Part shown: positions 27,444 to 38,311 of the stretch, piece by piece
How the letters are laid out: each line of letters begins with the position of its first letter
Position numbering within the stretch: position 1 is the first letter of the stretch
Assembly: GCF_002734215.1 (NCBI RefSeq)
Contig: NZ_NSEB01000006.1
Location: forward strand, 248,001-312,000
Direction of reading: 5' to 3'
From: Fredinandcohnia onubensis
GTDB taxonomy: Bacteria > Bacillota > Bacilli > Bacillales > Bacillaceae_L
Length of the DNA stretch: 64,000 bases
Notes under the pieces: model-generated
Told to the model about the DNA's origin: nothing
Database searches by the model: none
What the model saw: the letters and a program-made list of their open reading frames with translations, nothing else
Made by a program: the position numbers and the translations under genes

Positions 27444-29804
27444 CTATTTTAATTCTACTACTGTGACGCCTGTTCCACCTTCTCCGGCTTCCCCAAATCT
27501 TGTAGATTTTACGGAGCGGTGATTTTTCAAGTATTCTTGAACACCTTGGCGCAAAGCACCTGTTCCTTTTCCATGGATAATAGATACACGTGGATAACCT
27601 GCAAGTAAAGCATCATCGATGTATTTTTCCACTCGTAACAAAGCGTTTTCGTATCGTTCACCTCGTAAGTCTAATTCTAGACTTACGTGATAATCTCTAC
27701 CCCTTACTGTTGCTAGTGGCTTAGACTCCACTGGTTTCGGACTGCTAACAAACTCGAGGTCTTTTTCTTTCACCTTCATTTTTAAAATCCCAATTTGAAC
27801 CTGCCATTCGTTATTTCCTGCCTTATCGATTAAATGGCCCTTTTGGTTTAAGCTAATTACCTTTACTTCATCACCAGGTACGAGCTTTCTTTTTGCTTTG
27901 GTTGCAACAGATTGTTTATTCGTCTTGTTCGAAGTTTGCGGTACCGCATTTTCCAAACGCTTTTTCGCATCAATCAATTGATGTTCCTTAACAAGCGATT
28001 GTTGCTCAAGCTTCATTTTACGTAAATCACGAATGACTTCTTCAGCTTCGCTTGTTGCATTTTTGATTGTTTCAGCTGCTTTTTGTTCTGCCTTTTCATA
28101 TAATCTGTCTCGTTGTTCATTAAAATCGATGATTTGCTCTTGAAGCTGCCTATGAAGTATCTCTGCCTGCTTTCGGATATCTTCTGCTTCCTCGAGCTCT
28201 TGCTCTGCATCCTTTTTACTTTTTTCCAAGGAGGCGATCATATTTTCGACCGTATTCGTTTCAGAACTAATATGATTTTTGGCAGTGTGAATAATGCTAT
28301 CTGATAACCCTAATCGTTTTGAAATTTCAAATGCATTACTCCGACCAGGAACTCCGATTAAAAGCTTATATGTTGGACTTAAGGTTTCAATATCAAATTC
28401 AACACTTGCATTAATTACTCCTTCTCGGTTGTACCCATACGCTTTTAGCTCTGGGTAATGGGTTGTAGCGATAACTCTTGCACCTCGACTATATACTTCA
28501 TCAAGGATTGAGATCGCAAGGGCAGCCCCTTCTTGAGGGTCAGTTCCCGCCCCAAGTTCATCAAAAAGAACTAAGCTGTTTGCGTCGACTTGTTTTAAAA
28601 TATCTACAATGTTAACCATGTGAGAAGAAAACGTACTTAAACTTTGTTCAATCGATTGCTCATCACCAATATCAGCGTATACCGATTCAAATACAGCTAT
28701 CTCTGACTCTTCCTGTGCTGGTATTTGAAGGCCTGATTGAGCCATAATCGTTAATAACCCGATTGTTTTTAAAGTGACTGTTTTTCCCCCTGTATTTGGA
28801 CCCGTAATCACAATAGAAGTGTAGTCTTTTCCAAGCTCAATATCATTTGGCACTACTTCTTGTGGGTCAATTAGAGGATGACGACCTTTTTTAATGAACA
28901 CATAGCCATTCCCATTGATTCTCGGCTTTGAACCCTTTACCTTTTTGCTGTAGCTCGCTTTTGTAAACATAAAATCAAGTTCCCCAAGCGTGTCCACATT
29001 TTGATAGAGTGACTCATTTTCCTCTGCTACTGCATTTGAGAGTTCTAGTAAAATCCGGTCAATTTCTAGTTTCTCCCTAACCCTGGCTTCCTGCAATACA
29101 TTGTTAAGGTCGACCACTGATTGTGGTTCTATAAACAATGTTGCCCCCGAAGAGGATTGGTCATGAACGATTCCGCCGTAAGTCCCACGATATTCCTGTT
29201 TAACGGGAATTACATAGCGATCATTACGTATCGTAATGATTGCATCTGAAAGTGTTTTTTGAGCCGAAGAAGAACGAATAATATGCTCTAACTTCTCCCT
29301 GATTCTTGCTTCACTGCTACGAAGTTGGGTGCGAATTCCACGCAATTTGTCACTTGCTCCATCCATAACAACTCCATTATCATCGATACAGTTTTTTATT
29401 TTTTGCTCTAGTTCAAATAAGGGGGTAATCCGTTCAACTAATTCACCGAGTATCGGGACTTCAATCTCGTCCTCAATCATACCTTCAACAAACTTTTTCA
29501 TTTGTCTACCAGCATAGATAGTACCTGCAATATCTAAGAGCTCCATTGTATTTAAGCCACCGCCAATACTTGCGCGCTTAACTGCAGCTCGGATATCCGT
29601 TAATCCCCCAAGAGGAACATTTCCTTTTAACCGTAATACCTTCGATGCTTCGTCCGTTTGCTCTTGTAGAAAAACAACCTCCTCTACATTCGTCGAAGGA
29701 ATCATTTGTTCAACTTTTTCTCTTCCTAATGAGGATGAGACGTGCTGTTTTAGCTGTTCCTTTACTTTATCAAATTCTAAAACCTTTAAAACTCGTGGCT
29801 GCAT
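27444..29804 (-). CDS. mutS2: MutS2 (ribosome-rescue/anti-recombination ATPase)
   Basis: 786 residues. MutS core domains III and V with Walker A GPNTGGKT at 335-342, Walker [14 protein letters not shown], a long coiled coil (about 510-640), and a C-terminal Smr nuclease domain with [10 protein letters not shown] and [11 protein letters not shown]. It lacks the mismatch-recognition domain of MutS. In B. subtilis MutS2 acts on collided ribosomes and on recombination intermediates. Also called mutSB. Confidence 0.95.
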   Translation of the reverse strand: MQPRVLKVLEFDKVKEQLKQHVSSSLGREKVEQMIPSTNVEEVVFLQEQTDEASKVLRLKGNVPLGGLTDIRAAVKRASIGGGLNTMELLDIAGTIYAGRQMKKFVEGMIEDEIEVPILGELVERITPLFELEQKIKNCIDDNGVVMDGASDKLRGIRTQLRSSEARIREKLEHIIRSSSAQKTLSDAIITIRNDRYVIPVKQEYRGTYGGIVHDQSSSGATLFIEPQSVVDLNNVLQEARVREKLEIDRILLELSNAVAEENESLYQNVDTLGELDFMFTKASYSKKVKGSKPRINGNGYVFIKKGRHPLIDPQEVVPNDIELGKDYTSIVITGPNTGGKTVTLKTIGLLTIMAQSGLQIPAQEESEIAVFESVYADIGDEQSIEQSLSTFSSHMVNIVDILKQVDANSLVLFDELGAGTDPQEGAALAISILDEVYSRGARVIATTHYPELKAYGYNREGVINASVEFDIETLSPTYKLLIGVPGRSNAFEISKRLGLSDSIIHTAKNHISSETNTVENMIASLEKSKKDAEQELEEAEDIRKQAEILHRQLQEQIIDFNEQRDRLYEKAEQKAAETIKNATSEAEEVIRDLRKMKLEQQSLVKEHQLIDAKKRLENAVPQTSNKTNKQSVATKAKRKLVPGDEVKVISLNQKGHLIDKAGNNEWQVQIGILKMKVKEKDLEFVSSPKPVESKPLATVRGRDYHVSLELDLRGERYENALLRVEKYIDDALLAGYPRVSIIHGKGTGALRQGVQEYLKNHRSVKSTRFGEAGEGGTGVTVVELK

Positions 29805-29877
29805 GCTGTTACTCCCTTCTTGCTACCCACAACTTTAATATGGACGTTTCTCCTGAGTAGGAGGCGTATAAATAGAA

Positions 29878-31596
29878 TTATAAATTTCTTTTTAGATAAG
29901 CCAATAGTTCATCCTTATCCCAGGTGTTAATTACACTTTCTTTTTTAATCCAACCTTTTGTTGCCGCAGAAATGCCATAACCCATATCCTCTAGCATGTC
30001 TATATTATGTGCATCTGTGTTAATCACTAGTTTTACACCTGCATCTTGTGCCTTTCTAATATAATCTGAAGAAAGGTCCAATCTATTCAAATTCGCATTT
30101 AATTCCAAGGCTGTATTCGTTTCTTTGGCTAGCTCAATTAGCATATCAACGTCCACGTCATATCCTTTTCTGCGCCCAAGTATTCTTCCAGTAGGGTGTG
30201 CGATAATATCAACATGAAGATTTTCTAATGCTGTTTTTAAGCGTTGCATGATTTTCTCCCTTGGTTGTGTAAAGCTTGAATGAATGGATGCAATCACAAC
30301 ATCTACATCTCGAATAATTTCATCATCATAATCTAGTCTTCCATCAGGGAGGATGTCCATCTCAACACCCGTGAAAATCGTAAAATCATCATATTTTTCA
30401 TTTAATCTTTTAATTTCTTTGTGTTGTTCTAGTAAACGATCGGGGGTAAGCCCGTTTGCAACACGAAGATATTGCGAATGGTCTGTAATAGCCATGTAGC
30501 GGTAACCTTTTTTCCTACAGGCTTCAACCATTTCTTCAATGGTATATGCTCCGTCACTCCATGATGTATGCATATGGAGGTCACCTTTAATATCTTCAAG
30601 TCGGATGTGTTCAACTTTCTGTTGAAAGGCTTCTACCTCTGATCCATCTTCTCTTAGCTCTGGCGGGATAAAGGTGAGTCCGAAATATTGATAAAATTCT
30701 TCTTCCGTTTCAAAGGTTTTTAATTCACCTGTTTCACTATTTTCAACACCATATTCACTTATTTTTTCACCACGTTCTTTTGCTAACTGCCTCATCCTCA
30801 CATTATGGTCTTTACTGCCTGTAAAATGATGAAGAGTAGTTGCAAATTCATGTGGTTTCACAAGTCGGAAATCAACCGAAATATCATAGCTATATGAAAT
30901 TTGAACGGAAACCTTTGTATCACCGCTAGCGATAACACCATTTATGCCATTAAGACTTAATAGCTGTTCCCGTACTTTTCCAGGTTCATTTGTTGCAATA
31001 ATGAAATCAAGGTCCTTTATCGTTTCTCTCATTCTGCGTAGACTGCCTGCACGAGAGAATGTTTTAATTCCTTGCATCTTGCTTAATTGTTCCTCTATTT
31101 CTTCAGCGAGCGCTAGCATGAGAGCAATTGGCAAGCGGTCTGGTCGTTTGCCATATTCCTCGATGGAAGCGAGTATTTTTTCTTCTGTTTTCTTACCAAA
31201 GCCTGCGAGATTTTGAATTTTTTCGTTTAGGCATGCTTGTTTTAACATTTCCATATCTTCAATGCCAAGTTCTTGATAAAGCTTAGCTATTTTTTTACCG
31301 CCAAGTCCTGGCAGGTTTAACAAAGGGATGAGTCCTTCCGGCACTTTTTCTTTTAATTCAATTAGTACGTTTGAACTGCCCGTTTCTATGTACTCTGTAA
31401 TCACAGCTGCGGTTCCTTTTCCTATACCTGGTAGTGCTGTGAAGTCTTCAATTGTGGATAAACTTCGATCATCATTTTCCAGTGCAGCTGCTGCCTTACG
31501 AAAAGCTGATATTTTAAATGGATTGTCCCCTTTAAGTTCCATATAAATTGCAATTGTCTCTAGTAGACGGATTACATCTTTTTTATTAATTGTCAC
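29878..31596 (-). CDS. polX: Family X DNA polymerase with PHP domain
   Basis: Gap-filling repair polymerase with 3'-5' exonuclease and AP-endonuclease activity in its PHP domain. N-terminal helix-hairpin-helix (FTALPGIGKGTAAVI, LLNLPGLGGKKIAKL), polymerase palm (AGSLRRMRETIKDLDFIIA with the catalytic DxD), and C-terminal PHP (DLHMHTSWSDGAYTIEEM, ITDHSQ). GTG 31596 is preferred (MTINKKDVIRLLETIAIYMELKG) with AGGTAGG upstream; 572 residues. Position next to cvpA is conserved. Confidence 0.94.
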   Translation of the reverse strand: MTINKKDVIRLLETIAIYMELKGDNPFKISAFRKAAAALENDDRSLSTIEDFTALPGIGKGTAAVITEYIETGSSNVLIELKEKVPEGLIPLLNLPGLGGKKIAKLYQELGIEDMEMLKQACLNEKIQNLAGFGKKTEEKILASIEEYGKRPDRLPIALMLALAEEIEEQLSKMQGIKTFSRAGSLRRMRETIKDLDFIIATNEPGKVREQLLSLNGINGVIASGDTKVSVQISYSYDISVDFRLVKPHEFATTLHHFTGSKDHNVRMRQLAKERGEKISEYGVENSETGELKTFETEEEFYQYFGLTFIPPELREDGSEVEAFQQKVEHIRLEDIKGDLHMHTSWSDGAYTIEEMVEACRKKGYRYMAITDHSQYLRVANGLTPDRLLEQHKEIKRLNEKYDDFTIFTGVEMDILPDGRLDYDDEIIRDVDVVIASIHSSFTQPREKIMQRLKTALENLHVDIIAHPTGRILGRRKGYDVDVDMLIELAKETNTALELNANLNRLDLSSDYIRKAQDAGVKLVINTDAHNIDMLEDMGYGISAATKGWIKKESVINTWDKDELLAYLKRNL

Positions 31597-31695
31597 TTTT
31601 AGCACCTACCTATCATTCCATACGATTAACTATCCAAAATGATACAGATTTTTTGCGAAAAAGTCACTTAATGTATCAGCTTTTTCATTTTTGAC

Positions 31696-31726
31696 AAAAA
31701 AAACTCCTCTAACTTAATAGAGGAGT
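31696..31726 (-). terminator. Terminator of zapA-cvpA
   Basis: ACTCCTCT/AGAGGAGT stem (31703-31726) then a run of eight Ts on the minus strand, 17 bases after the cvpA stop. Confidence 0.9.
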
Positions 31727-31743
31727 CAGTTACTAAATACTTG

Positions 31744-32271
31744 TCAAATCCACATGTCCTTAATTTTCCCAGTGAAGAATGGTGTGTGTTGTACAATCAT
31801 TTTCGCCATAAATGAATCATTTAGATTAGACTGAACCATTTCAACTGGTAGTAAAGCTCCGATATAAAGCACAATAAAAACAATTAGGTATACTTCAACA
31901 AATCCTAGTAGGCCTCCAGCCCACCCATTAATTTGTTTTAAAATTGGTAGATTTGCAAGGAAATCTAACATCGATCCTATGATCTGCCATAGGAACTTTG
32001 TAGCAAAGAAGATAATTGCAAAAGCTATAGCACGGTAATAAGACGTTTCTAAATTTGTACTTTCAAATAAAAACTTCATTGTTTCGGCGTCGCCGAATGT
32101 TGGATATGGAATCCATAATACTAATTTTGGCATAAGTTCATCATAATAGAGATACGCGACGATAAATGCAACAATAAAACCAGTAAGATGAACGATTTGA
32201 AGGATAAAACCTCTTCTTAAACCAACTAAGAATCCCATTAAGAGGATGATAATCAAAACTAAATCGAACAT
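31744..32271 (-). CDS. yshB: CvpA family membrane protein
   Basis: 175 residues with four hydrophobic segments: FDLVLIIILLMGFLVGLRRGFILQ, LTGFIVAFIVAYLYY, AIAFAIIFFATKFLWQII and LGFVEVYLIVFIVLYIGALL. The RRGF turn after the first helix is typical of the CvpA family. Role in Bacillus unclear. Starts 7 bases after zapA. Confidence 0.88.
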   Translation of the reverse strand: MFDLVLIIILLMGFLVGLRRGFILQIVHLTGFIVAFIVAYLYYDELMPKLVLWIPYPTFGDAETMKFLFESTNLETSYYRAIAFAIIFFATKFLWQIIGSMLDFLANLPILKQINGWAGGLLGFVEVYLIVFIVLYIGALLPVEMVQSNLNDSFMAKMIVQHTPFFTGKIKDMWI

Positions 32272-32277
32272 ATCACT

Positions 32278-32547
32278 TCAATCCTTTTCATTTTTTGCTT
32301 GTTCTAAAAGTTTTTCAAGGTTTTCATAGTCTTCTTTTAGCTTTAGATGATCATGAACAATATTAACTGCTGTTAATACTGCTAGTTTATTAATATCAAG
32401 TGTCGGGTTTTTTCCGCTAATTTCTCTCATTTTATCATCGACAATTGAGGCCACAAGGCGAATATGACTTGTGCTCTCAGACCCGATAATTGAGTATTGC
32501 TGTCCATATATATCTACAGTGGTTCTTGTTTTTTGTGGCTGTGACAA
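32278..32547 (-). CDS. zapA: Cell division protein ZapA
   Basis: Promotes FtsZ bundling at the Z ring. 89 residues from TTG 32547 ([20 protein letters not shown]), with GGAGG 8 bases upstream; the longer reading to 32625 carries an unrelated hydrophobic extension. Conserved core: [32 protein letters not shown], then a C-terminal coiled coil. Confidence 0.92.
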   Translation of the reverse strand: MSQPQKTRTTVDIYGQQYSIIGSESTSHIRLVASIVDDKMREISGKNPTLDINKLAVLTAVNIVHDHLKLKEDYENLEKLLEQAKNEKD

Positions 32548-32679
32548 GTATTTGGCCTCCATTCTAGTCAATCCTACAGATAATAATACCATGAACGTGA
32601 TATTTATGGAAAGAAATCTCAACAAACGTTATGATAGAATATGTAGAATTTTATCCATAAATAGTAGGAGATGTTATTT

Positions 32680-33615
32680 TTGTCTAATACTGTATTAAAA
32701 TGTACCCTCGAAACAATAGAAAAAATGAAGACGCATTATAAAAGTCAATTGCAAGATAAGGTTCCACAGGGTGGATTATTTGTCGCCAAACTCCCTAGCT
32801 GTACAATTACGGCTTATAAATCTGGGAAAGTATTGTTTCAAGGAAATAGCGCTGGAAGCGAAGCCGCAAAATGGGGTAGCTCTGTTTCGTCCACTAAAAC
32901 GACTACAACTAAGAAGCCAGTGGCAAAAAACAGTGGATTGCCTGCCAATATTAGAACATTATCAATGGTTGGTTCAGATGAAGTTGGGACGGGTGACTAC
33001 TTTGGACCAATGACAGTCGTTGCTGCATATGTTTCCAATGATAAGTTCGAGCTATTGAAGGAACTTGGGGTTAAAGATTCAAAGGATTTAAACGACAAAC
33101 AAATATGTGAGATTGCCGAATCTATTATCCATGTCATCCCATATAGTCTGTTAATTTTACATAATGAAAAATACAATGAACTCCAAGCAAAAGGGATGAC
33201 TCAAGGAAAGATGAAGGCCTTATTACATAACCAAGCAATCGGTCATGTCTTGAAAAAAATTGCACCCTCCACTCCGGATGGTATTTTAATCGATCAGTTC
33301 GCTGTTCCTGACGTGTATTTTAGACATCTTTCTGGTCAAAAGGAAATAATTAAGGATAAGGTTTATTTCAGCACAAAAGCTGAGGGCGTCCATCTATCAG
33401 TCGCTGCTGCTTCAATTATCGCTCGTTATTCATTCATTAAAGAATTTGACAAATTGAGTGAGAAGTGCGGTTTGGAGTTAAAAAAAGGGGCCGGTGCTCA
33501 GGTTGATGTGGTTGCAGCTAAGCTAATAAAAAAGCAAGGTATAGGTGCACTGCGCACGTATACCAAACTACACTTTGCAAACACAGGAAAAGCAAAGAAA
33601 ATAGCTGGGATATAA
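32680..33615 (+). CDS. rnhC: Ribonuclease HIII
   Basis: Cleaves RNA in RNA-DNA hybrids. 311 residues from TTG 32680 (MSNTVLKCTLETIEKM), with AGGAG 9 bases upstream. N-terminal TBP-like substrate-binding domain (CTITAYKSGKVLFQG), then the catalytic domain with the DEVGTGDYFGP block. The divergent placement opposite zapA is the same in B. subtilis. Confidence 0.95.
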   Translation: MSNTVLKCTLETIEKMKTHYKSQLQDKVPQGGLFVAKLPSCTITAYKSGKVLFQGNSAGSEAAKWGSSVSSTKTTTTKKPVAKNSGLPANIRTLSMVGSDEVGTGDYFGPMTVVAAYVSNDKFELLKELGVKDSKDLNDKQICEIAESIIHVIPYSLLILHNEKYNELQAKGMTQGKMKALLHNQAIGHVLKKIAPSTPDGILIDQFAVPDVYFRHLSGQKEIIKDKVYFSTKAEGVHLSVAAASIIARYSFIKEFDKLSEKCGLELKKGAGAQVDVVAAKLIKKQGIGALRTYTKLHFANTGKAKKIAGI

Positions 33616-33621
33616 AAAAGA

Positions 33622-33741
33622 AAAGCACAAGGCGCTCAGCTTTAGGTGACAAGCATAAGACAAGCGCTGACAGAAGGTGTCTTTTACCTTCCGAAGCGAT
33701 TGGCTTAGACCAGAGAGCCGATGGGGCCTGAAGCTGGACAA
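33622..33741. repeat. Degenerate copy of a dispersed Bacillaceae repeat
   Basis: The stretch from AAGCACAAGGCGCTCAGC to CTGAAGCTGGACA resembles the short repeat that many Bacillaceae genomes carry between genes (ends like AAAGCACAAGCGCC and GGAGCTGGACA). Recognised from memory, not by search. No ORF. The only copy in this window. Confidence 0.5.
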
Positions 33742-33742
33742 T

Positions 33743-33783
33743 AAAAAAAATGGAGTGGGATAAAATACCCACTCCATTTTTTT
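33743..33783. terminator. Bidirectional terminator between rnhC and pheT
   Basis: ATGGAGTGGG and CCCACTCCAT pair; A runs precede and T runs follow, so it can end both convergent transcripts. It overlaps the pheT stop by two bases. Confidence 0.88.
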
Positions 33784-36196
33784 ATGAACGCAATGTTGCA
33801 TCAAATTTCTCTGCAACTGCCTTTAGTACTTTTTCATGTGCTTTTGTTACTTCTTCCTCTGTTAGAGTACGTTCTGGATCGAAGTATTTGATCGAGTATG
33901 CAACTGATTTTTTACCAGGCTCCATACGCTCTCCTTCATATAGGTCAAAGATCGTTACATCACGGAGTAACTTTCCACCCGCTTCAATAATGACCTGCTT
34001 CATATCACCTGCAGCCACTGATTGATCTACAACAAGCGCGATGTCACGAGTCATTGAAGGGAATCTTGGAATTGGCTGATACAGTATTTCTTCCACATCT
34101 GCTTCTAAGACATCCTTTAATGATAATTCAACCACATAAGTCGGTGTTAAATCTAAGTCTTTTTGGACATTTGGATGAATTTGACCAATAAATCCAATTT
34201 CTTTGTTATCTACTAACACAGAAGCAGTCCGACCAGGATGCATATCTTCAACTCTTGCTTGAAGGAATGAAGTTCTATTTCCAAGACCAAGCTTTTCAAA
34301 CAGACCTTCTACAATACCTTTAACCACATAGAAGTCTACTGCTTTTTTCTCACCCTGCCATGTTGGTGATAACCATGAACCTGTAAGAGCAATCGCAAGA
34401 TGTTCTTTTTCTTCAGGTAGTTCTTGACCCTGTCTAGTAATGAAGACTGCACCTGTTTCATACGTAGCAACACTGTCAATTTGGCGAGCTAGGTTATGAG
34501 AAACAACTTCTAATAAATGCGGAAGAAGGCTTAGTCTTAACAGACTTCTTTCTTCACTCATAGGCATAGCCAAACGAATTGGTTCACTTTGTTCAAGTGC
34601 GTATTTAGTCACTTTTTCAGCACTTGTAAGTGAATATGTGGTGCTTTGATATAATCCCACACCTTCTAAATATCTTCTAACTAAACGACGTTTTGCTTGG
34701 TAATCCGTTAATCTACCAGGATTTGATTCGCCAATTGGAAGTGTTGTTGGTAGTTCATCATAACCGTATAGTCGTGCTACTTCTTCAATTAAATCCTCTT
34801 CAATTGTAATGTCAGGTCTGCGAGTAGGTACAGTGACATGGAACGTATTATTATCCACGGTAAATGAAAATTGTAGGTTTGTGAATATCGATTCTACTTT
34901 TTCTTTTGTTATTTCAGTTCCTAACACTTTATTAATTCTCTCAAGTGAAACAGATACATTTACAGGTTGAATATCAAGAGTATCAACTGCTACAACACCA
35001 TCAAGAACCACACCACCGGCAAGCTCAGCCATTAGCTCAGCAGCACGGTCAGCTGCTTCACGAGTACGATTTGGATCTATTCCTTTTTCATAGCGAGCAC
35101 TTGCCTCACTACGTAATCCGTGATCCTTTGAAGACTTACGGATTGTACTTCCTGTAAAATAAGCAGACTCAATTAATACTGTTGTTGTGTCATTTTTAAC
35201 TTCAGAATTTGCTCCACCCATTACACCTGCAAGGGCAACTGGCACCGTACCATTTGTAATGACAAGGTGTTCGTTAGTTAATGTACGCTCTGCATCGTCT
35301 AATGTTGTAATTTTTTCACCGTTATTCGCACGTCTTACAAGGATTTCCTTAGAACCAAGACGGTCATAATCAAACGCGTGTAAAGGTTGACCATATTCTA
35401 ATAAAATATAATTTGTAATATCCACTACATTATTGTGTGGTCGAATTCCTTCTGCCATCAAGCGTGTTTGAAGCCACAATGGTGATGGACCGATTTTAAC
35501 GTTCTTTACCACTCGCGCTACATATAATGGATTATCTTCCTTTGCTTCAACTGATATTGAAATATAGTCTTCCGCTTTTTCCTCTGAAGTTGTTACTTTT
35601 GGTTGTGGAAGTTTAACTTCTTTTCCAAGAATAGCTGCAACCTCATAAGCAACCCCCATCATGCTCATCGCATCAGCACGATTAGGTGTTAGTCCTAATT
35701 CAAGAACTTTGTCATCAAGATTTAGTTGGGCAATCGCGTCCGCTCCTGGCTCAACATCATGTGGGAATACAAAGATGCCTTCTGCATATTCCTTTGAAAC
35801 AAGTTTTGATTCAATTCCAAGCTCTTGTAGGGAACAAATCATGCCATTTGATTCTTCACCACGAAGCTTTGCCTTTTTGATTTTGAAATTACCTGGAAGT
35901 ACAGCTCCTACCTTTGCCACGACCACCTTTTGGCCTTTGGCAACGTTTGGTGCACCACAAATAATTTGAACAGGTTCACCTTCACCTAAATCGACTTGAC
36001 ATTTATTTAATTTATCAGCATTTGGATGCTGCTCACAGTCTAATACATGACCGACAACAATTCCACTAATGCCTTCCCCTAAATGATCGACACCTTCAAC
36101 TTCAATTCCACTTCTAGTGATTTTCTCTGCTAATTCTTCAGCAGTTACACCTGATAAATCAACGTATTCTTGTAACCATTTATATGAAACAAACAT
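33782..36196 (-). CDS. pheT: Phenylalanyl-tRNA synthetase beta subunit
   Basis: Large subunit of the alpha2beta2 enzyme. 804 residues: N-terminal tRNA-binding (EMAP-like) domain ([26 protein letters not shown]), B3/B4 editing domain, B5 domain, catalytic-like core, and C-terminal ferredoxin-like anticodon-binding domain ([17 protein letters not shown]). 14 bases after pheS in a two-gene operon. Confidence 0.97.
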   Translation of the reverse strand: MFVSYKWLQEYVDLSGVTAEELAEKITRSGIEVEGVDHLGEGISGIVVGHVLDCEQHPNADKLNKCQVDLGEGEPVQIICGAPNVAKGQKVVVAKVGAVLPGNFKIKKAKLRGEESNGMICSLQELGIESKLVSKEYAEGIFVFPHDVEPGADAIAQLNLDDKVLELGLTPNRADAMSMMGVAYEVAAILGKEVKLPQPKVTTSEEKAEDYISISVEAKEDNPLYVARVVKNVKIGPSPLWLQTRLMAEGIRPHNNVVDITNYILLEYGQPLHAFDYDRLGSKEILVRRANNGEKITTLDDAERTLTNEHLVITNGTVPVALAGVMGGANSEVKNDTTTVLIESAYFTGSTIRKSSKDHGLRSEASARYEKGIDPNRTREAADRAAELMAELAGGVVLDGVVAVDTLDIQPVNVSVSLERINKVLGTEITKEKVESIFTNLQFSFTVDNNTFHVTVPTRRPDITIEEDLIEEVARLYGYDELPTTLPIGESNPGRLTDYQAKRRLVRRYLEGVGLYQSTTYSLTSAEKVTKYALEQSEPIRLAMPMSEERSLLRLSLLPHLLEVVSHNLARQIDSVATYETGAVFITRQGQELPEEKEHLAIALTGSWLSPTWQGEKKAVDFYVVKGIVEGLFEKLGLGNRTSFLQARVEDMHPGRTASVLVDNKEIGFIGQIHPNVQKDLDLTPTYVVELSLKDVLEADVEEILYQPIPRFPSMTRDIALVVDQSVAAGDMKQVIIEAGGKLLRDVTIFDLYEGERMEPGKKSVAYSIKYFDPERTLTEEEVTKAHEKVLKAVAEKFDATLRS

Positions 36197-36210
36197 GTTT
36201 TTCTCCCTCC

Positions 36211-37245
36211 TTAAGCCCGATTAAATTGTTTGATGAAACGATTATCATTTGTATATAAATGACGAATATCATCAATTCCATACTTTAACATCGCAATACG
36301 CTCTGGGCCCATTCCGAACGCAAAGCCTGTATATTTCTTTGAATCAAATCCAGACATTTCAAGTACATTTGGATGAACCATACCTGCACCTAAAATTTCA
36401 ATCCAGCCTGTTTTCTTACAAACATTACAGCCATCTCCACCACATTTAAAGCATGAGATGTCCATCTCTACTGAAGGCTCAGTGAATGGGAAGAAGCTTG
36501 GACGCAGACGGATTTCACGATCTTCTCCAAACATTTTCTTAGCAAACGTATTTAAAGTACCTTTAAGGTCACTCATACGAATGTTTTCATCAACAACCAA
36601 TCCTTCAATTTGTGTGAATTGATGGGAATGTGTCGCATCATCATTGTCACGACGATATACTTTACCAGGACAGATGATTTTTACAGGACCTTTTCCTTCA
36701 TGATTTTCCATTGTTCTTGCTTGAACAGGAGACGTTTGAGTACGAAGAAGAATATCCTCAGTGATATAAAATGAATCCTGCATGTCCCTTGCTGGGTGGT
36801 CCTTCGGTAAATTTAAAGCCTCAAAATTGTAATAATCTTTCTCAACTTCTGGGCCCTCCGCAATTGAATAACCCATACCGAGGAAAAGATCTTCAATTTC
36901 TTCAATTACCTTTGTTAGTGGATGAGGTCCGCCTACCTTAATGGGTCTTCCTGGTAGTGTGACATCGATTGTTTCAGAAGCGAGTCTTTTTTCAACTTCT
37001 TCTTTTTCAAGTAATTCCTGTTTTGCAGTTAATTTTTCAGTGATTTGCTCTCTTACTTCATTCACAAGCGCACCCATTTTTGGACGCTCTTCAGCAGAAA
37101 GCTTGCCCATCCCTCTTAGTACTTCAGTGATAGGTCCTTTTTTCCCTAAATACGCAACACGAATATCGTTTAATTCTTTAAGGTTCGTTGAAGCTTCTAC
37201 TTTTGCCAGAGCTTCTTCTTTCAGCTCAAGTAATCTTTCTTGCAT
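36211..37245 (-). CDS. pheS: Phenylalanyl-tRNA synthetase alpha subunit
   Basis: Catalytic subunit that charges tRNA-Phe. 344 residues: N-terminal coiled coil, then class II core with motif 2 ([25 protein letters not shown]) and motif 3 ([18 protein letters not shown]), and a [14 protein letters not shown] strand. First gene behind a phenylalanine T-box. Confidence 0.97.
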   Translation of the reverse strand: MQERLLELKEEALAKVEASTNLKELNDIRVAYLGKKGPITEVLRGMGKLSAEERPKMGALVNEVREQITEKLTAKQELLEKEEVEKRLASETIDVTLPGRPIKVGGPHPLTKVIEEIEDLFLGMGYSIAEGPEVEKDYYNFEALNLPKDHPARDMQDSFYITEDILLRTQTSPVQARTMENHEGKGPVKIICPGKVYRRDNDDATHSHQFTQIEGLVVDENIRMSDLKGTLNTFAKKMFGEDREIRLRPSFFPFTEPSVEMDISCFKCGGDGCNVCKKTGWIEILGAGMVHPNVLEMSGFDSKKYTGFAFGMGPERIAMLKYGIDDIRHLYTNDNRFIKQFNRA

Positions 37246-37269
37246 TAATAATTCCTCCTTTATTAGACA

Positions 37270-37545
37270 AAATAAAAAACCTCAATCCCAAAAAAGGGAC
37301 GAGGTTTAGATTCGCGGTACCACCCTTGTTAACAATTATCAAACAATAATTGTTCACTTCGTTTCGATAACGGCAAATGCCGGTACACCTTTACGTTTTG
37401 AATGACAAAACGGTCCGAGTGCCAACTCAAGAGGTGAATTCACTTTCTTCTTCTATAAAAATGCTTTCAGTCTCGGCATTTTCTCCCTGAATAGTGAGTG
37501 GAAAGATACTAGTCTCAATCATTGTTTTTAGCTATATGTAAAGCA
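37270..37545 (-). promoter_or_regulatory. Phenylalanine-specific T-box leader of pheST
   Basis: T-box core AAGGGTGGTACCGCG (37313-37327) with specifier context GAA-TTC-ACC, TTC (Phe) at 37436-37438. Terminator arms AAACCTCGTCCC and GGGATTGAGGTTT with a T run lie at about 37273-37307. Uncharged tRNA-Phe should allow read-through. Confidence 0.95.
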
Positions 37546-37555
37546 TATAGATTAT

Positions 37556-37584
37556 ATTATACGTATCTTAGAGGTGCAAATCAA
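37556..37584 (-). promoter_or_regulatory. Sigma-A promoter of pheST
   Basis: TTGATT (37579-37584), 17-base spacer, TATAAT (37556-37561), directly upstream of the T-box leader. Confidence 0.82.
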
Positions 37585-37591
37585 ACCCATT

Positions 37592-38296
37592 TTAATTCTT
37601 TTTTCGTATAAATGGGAGATAGAGAATAAAAAACATGAACAATGCGACTATTTCCAAAGATAAAATATACCAAGGGTATGGACCCAGAAAATCGATTAGG
37701 CTTGGGTTTATTGGTTTTCGCGCGAGAAACATATAGTTTCCACCTGTTGCTTTGTTAATGAAAAAGACAACTATTGCAATAACATTTAAAGCAGCAAAGG
37801 CCTTCCAAATAGATTTAATTGTAGGTCTACAATTCTCAAACCATATCATATACAAGCTTGCTAGTATAATCGCGATATGTGCTAGAAAAAAATGAAAATA
37901 GCGATAATGTGGAAAATCATAGGCAAGTTCTGGTGTAAGCATTGCTTGCATAGCACCGCCAATACCTAAGAAATACGTAATCTCAAATAAAAAAAGCTTT
38001 CGAGTTAGTAACATGATGATACTTAATAACAATGAAATTGAGCATAGCTGAAATGGCAATGAATCTACCGGATCCCATACTCCCGTTTTCAAATACCAAA
38101 TATAAAGCGATAGTTCGCTAGCTAATAAAAAGAAAGAAAGGGAATAACGGATTGCTGATTTTCTCTTTGTGAGTTTTGTTCGAAACATAAATAATAATAT
38201 CCCTGATGCAAACAATAAGCCTAACATCACAACATGTGAAAGAGATAACCACTGAAACGGGTCTCCAATAACGGCCCTTCCGAAAAAGTCGTTTAT
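37592..38296 (-). CDS. YwaF/TIGR02206-type integral membrane protein with unusual start
   Basis: About 234 residues with seven or so membrane helices, matching the YwaF-like (TIGR02206) family; function unknown. The usual reading starts at GTG 38230, but the frame upstream encodes a family-like N terminus, NDFFGRAV then FQWLSLSHVVM. Between the in-frame TAA at 38312-38314 (also the stop of the methyltransferase gene) and 38230 there is no ATG, GTG or TTG. The strong GAGGGGGGAG site sits just before two ATA codons (38297-38299, 38294-38296), so an ATA start is the best guess. A mutated start is the alternative. Confidence 0.65.
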   Translation of the reverse strand: MNDFFGRAVIGDPFQWLSLSHVVMLGLLFASGILLFMFRTKLTKRKSAIRYSLSFFLLASELSLYIWYLKTGVWDPVDSLPFQLCSISLLLSIIMLLTRKLFLFEITYFLGIGGAMQAMLTPELAYDFPHYRYFHFFLAHIAIILASLYMIWFENCRPTIKSIWKAFAALNVIAIVVFFINKATGGNYMFLARKPINPSLIDFLGPYPWYILSLEIVALFMFFILYLPFIRKKN

Positions 38297-38311
38297 TATA
38301 CTCCCCCCTCT

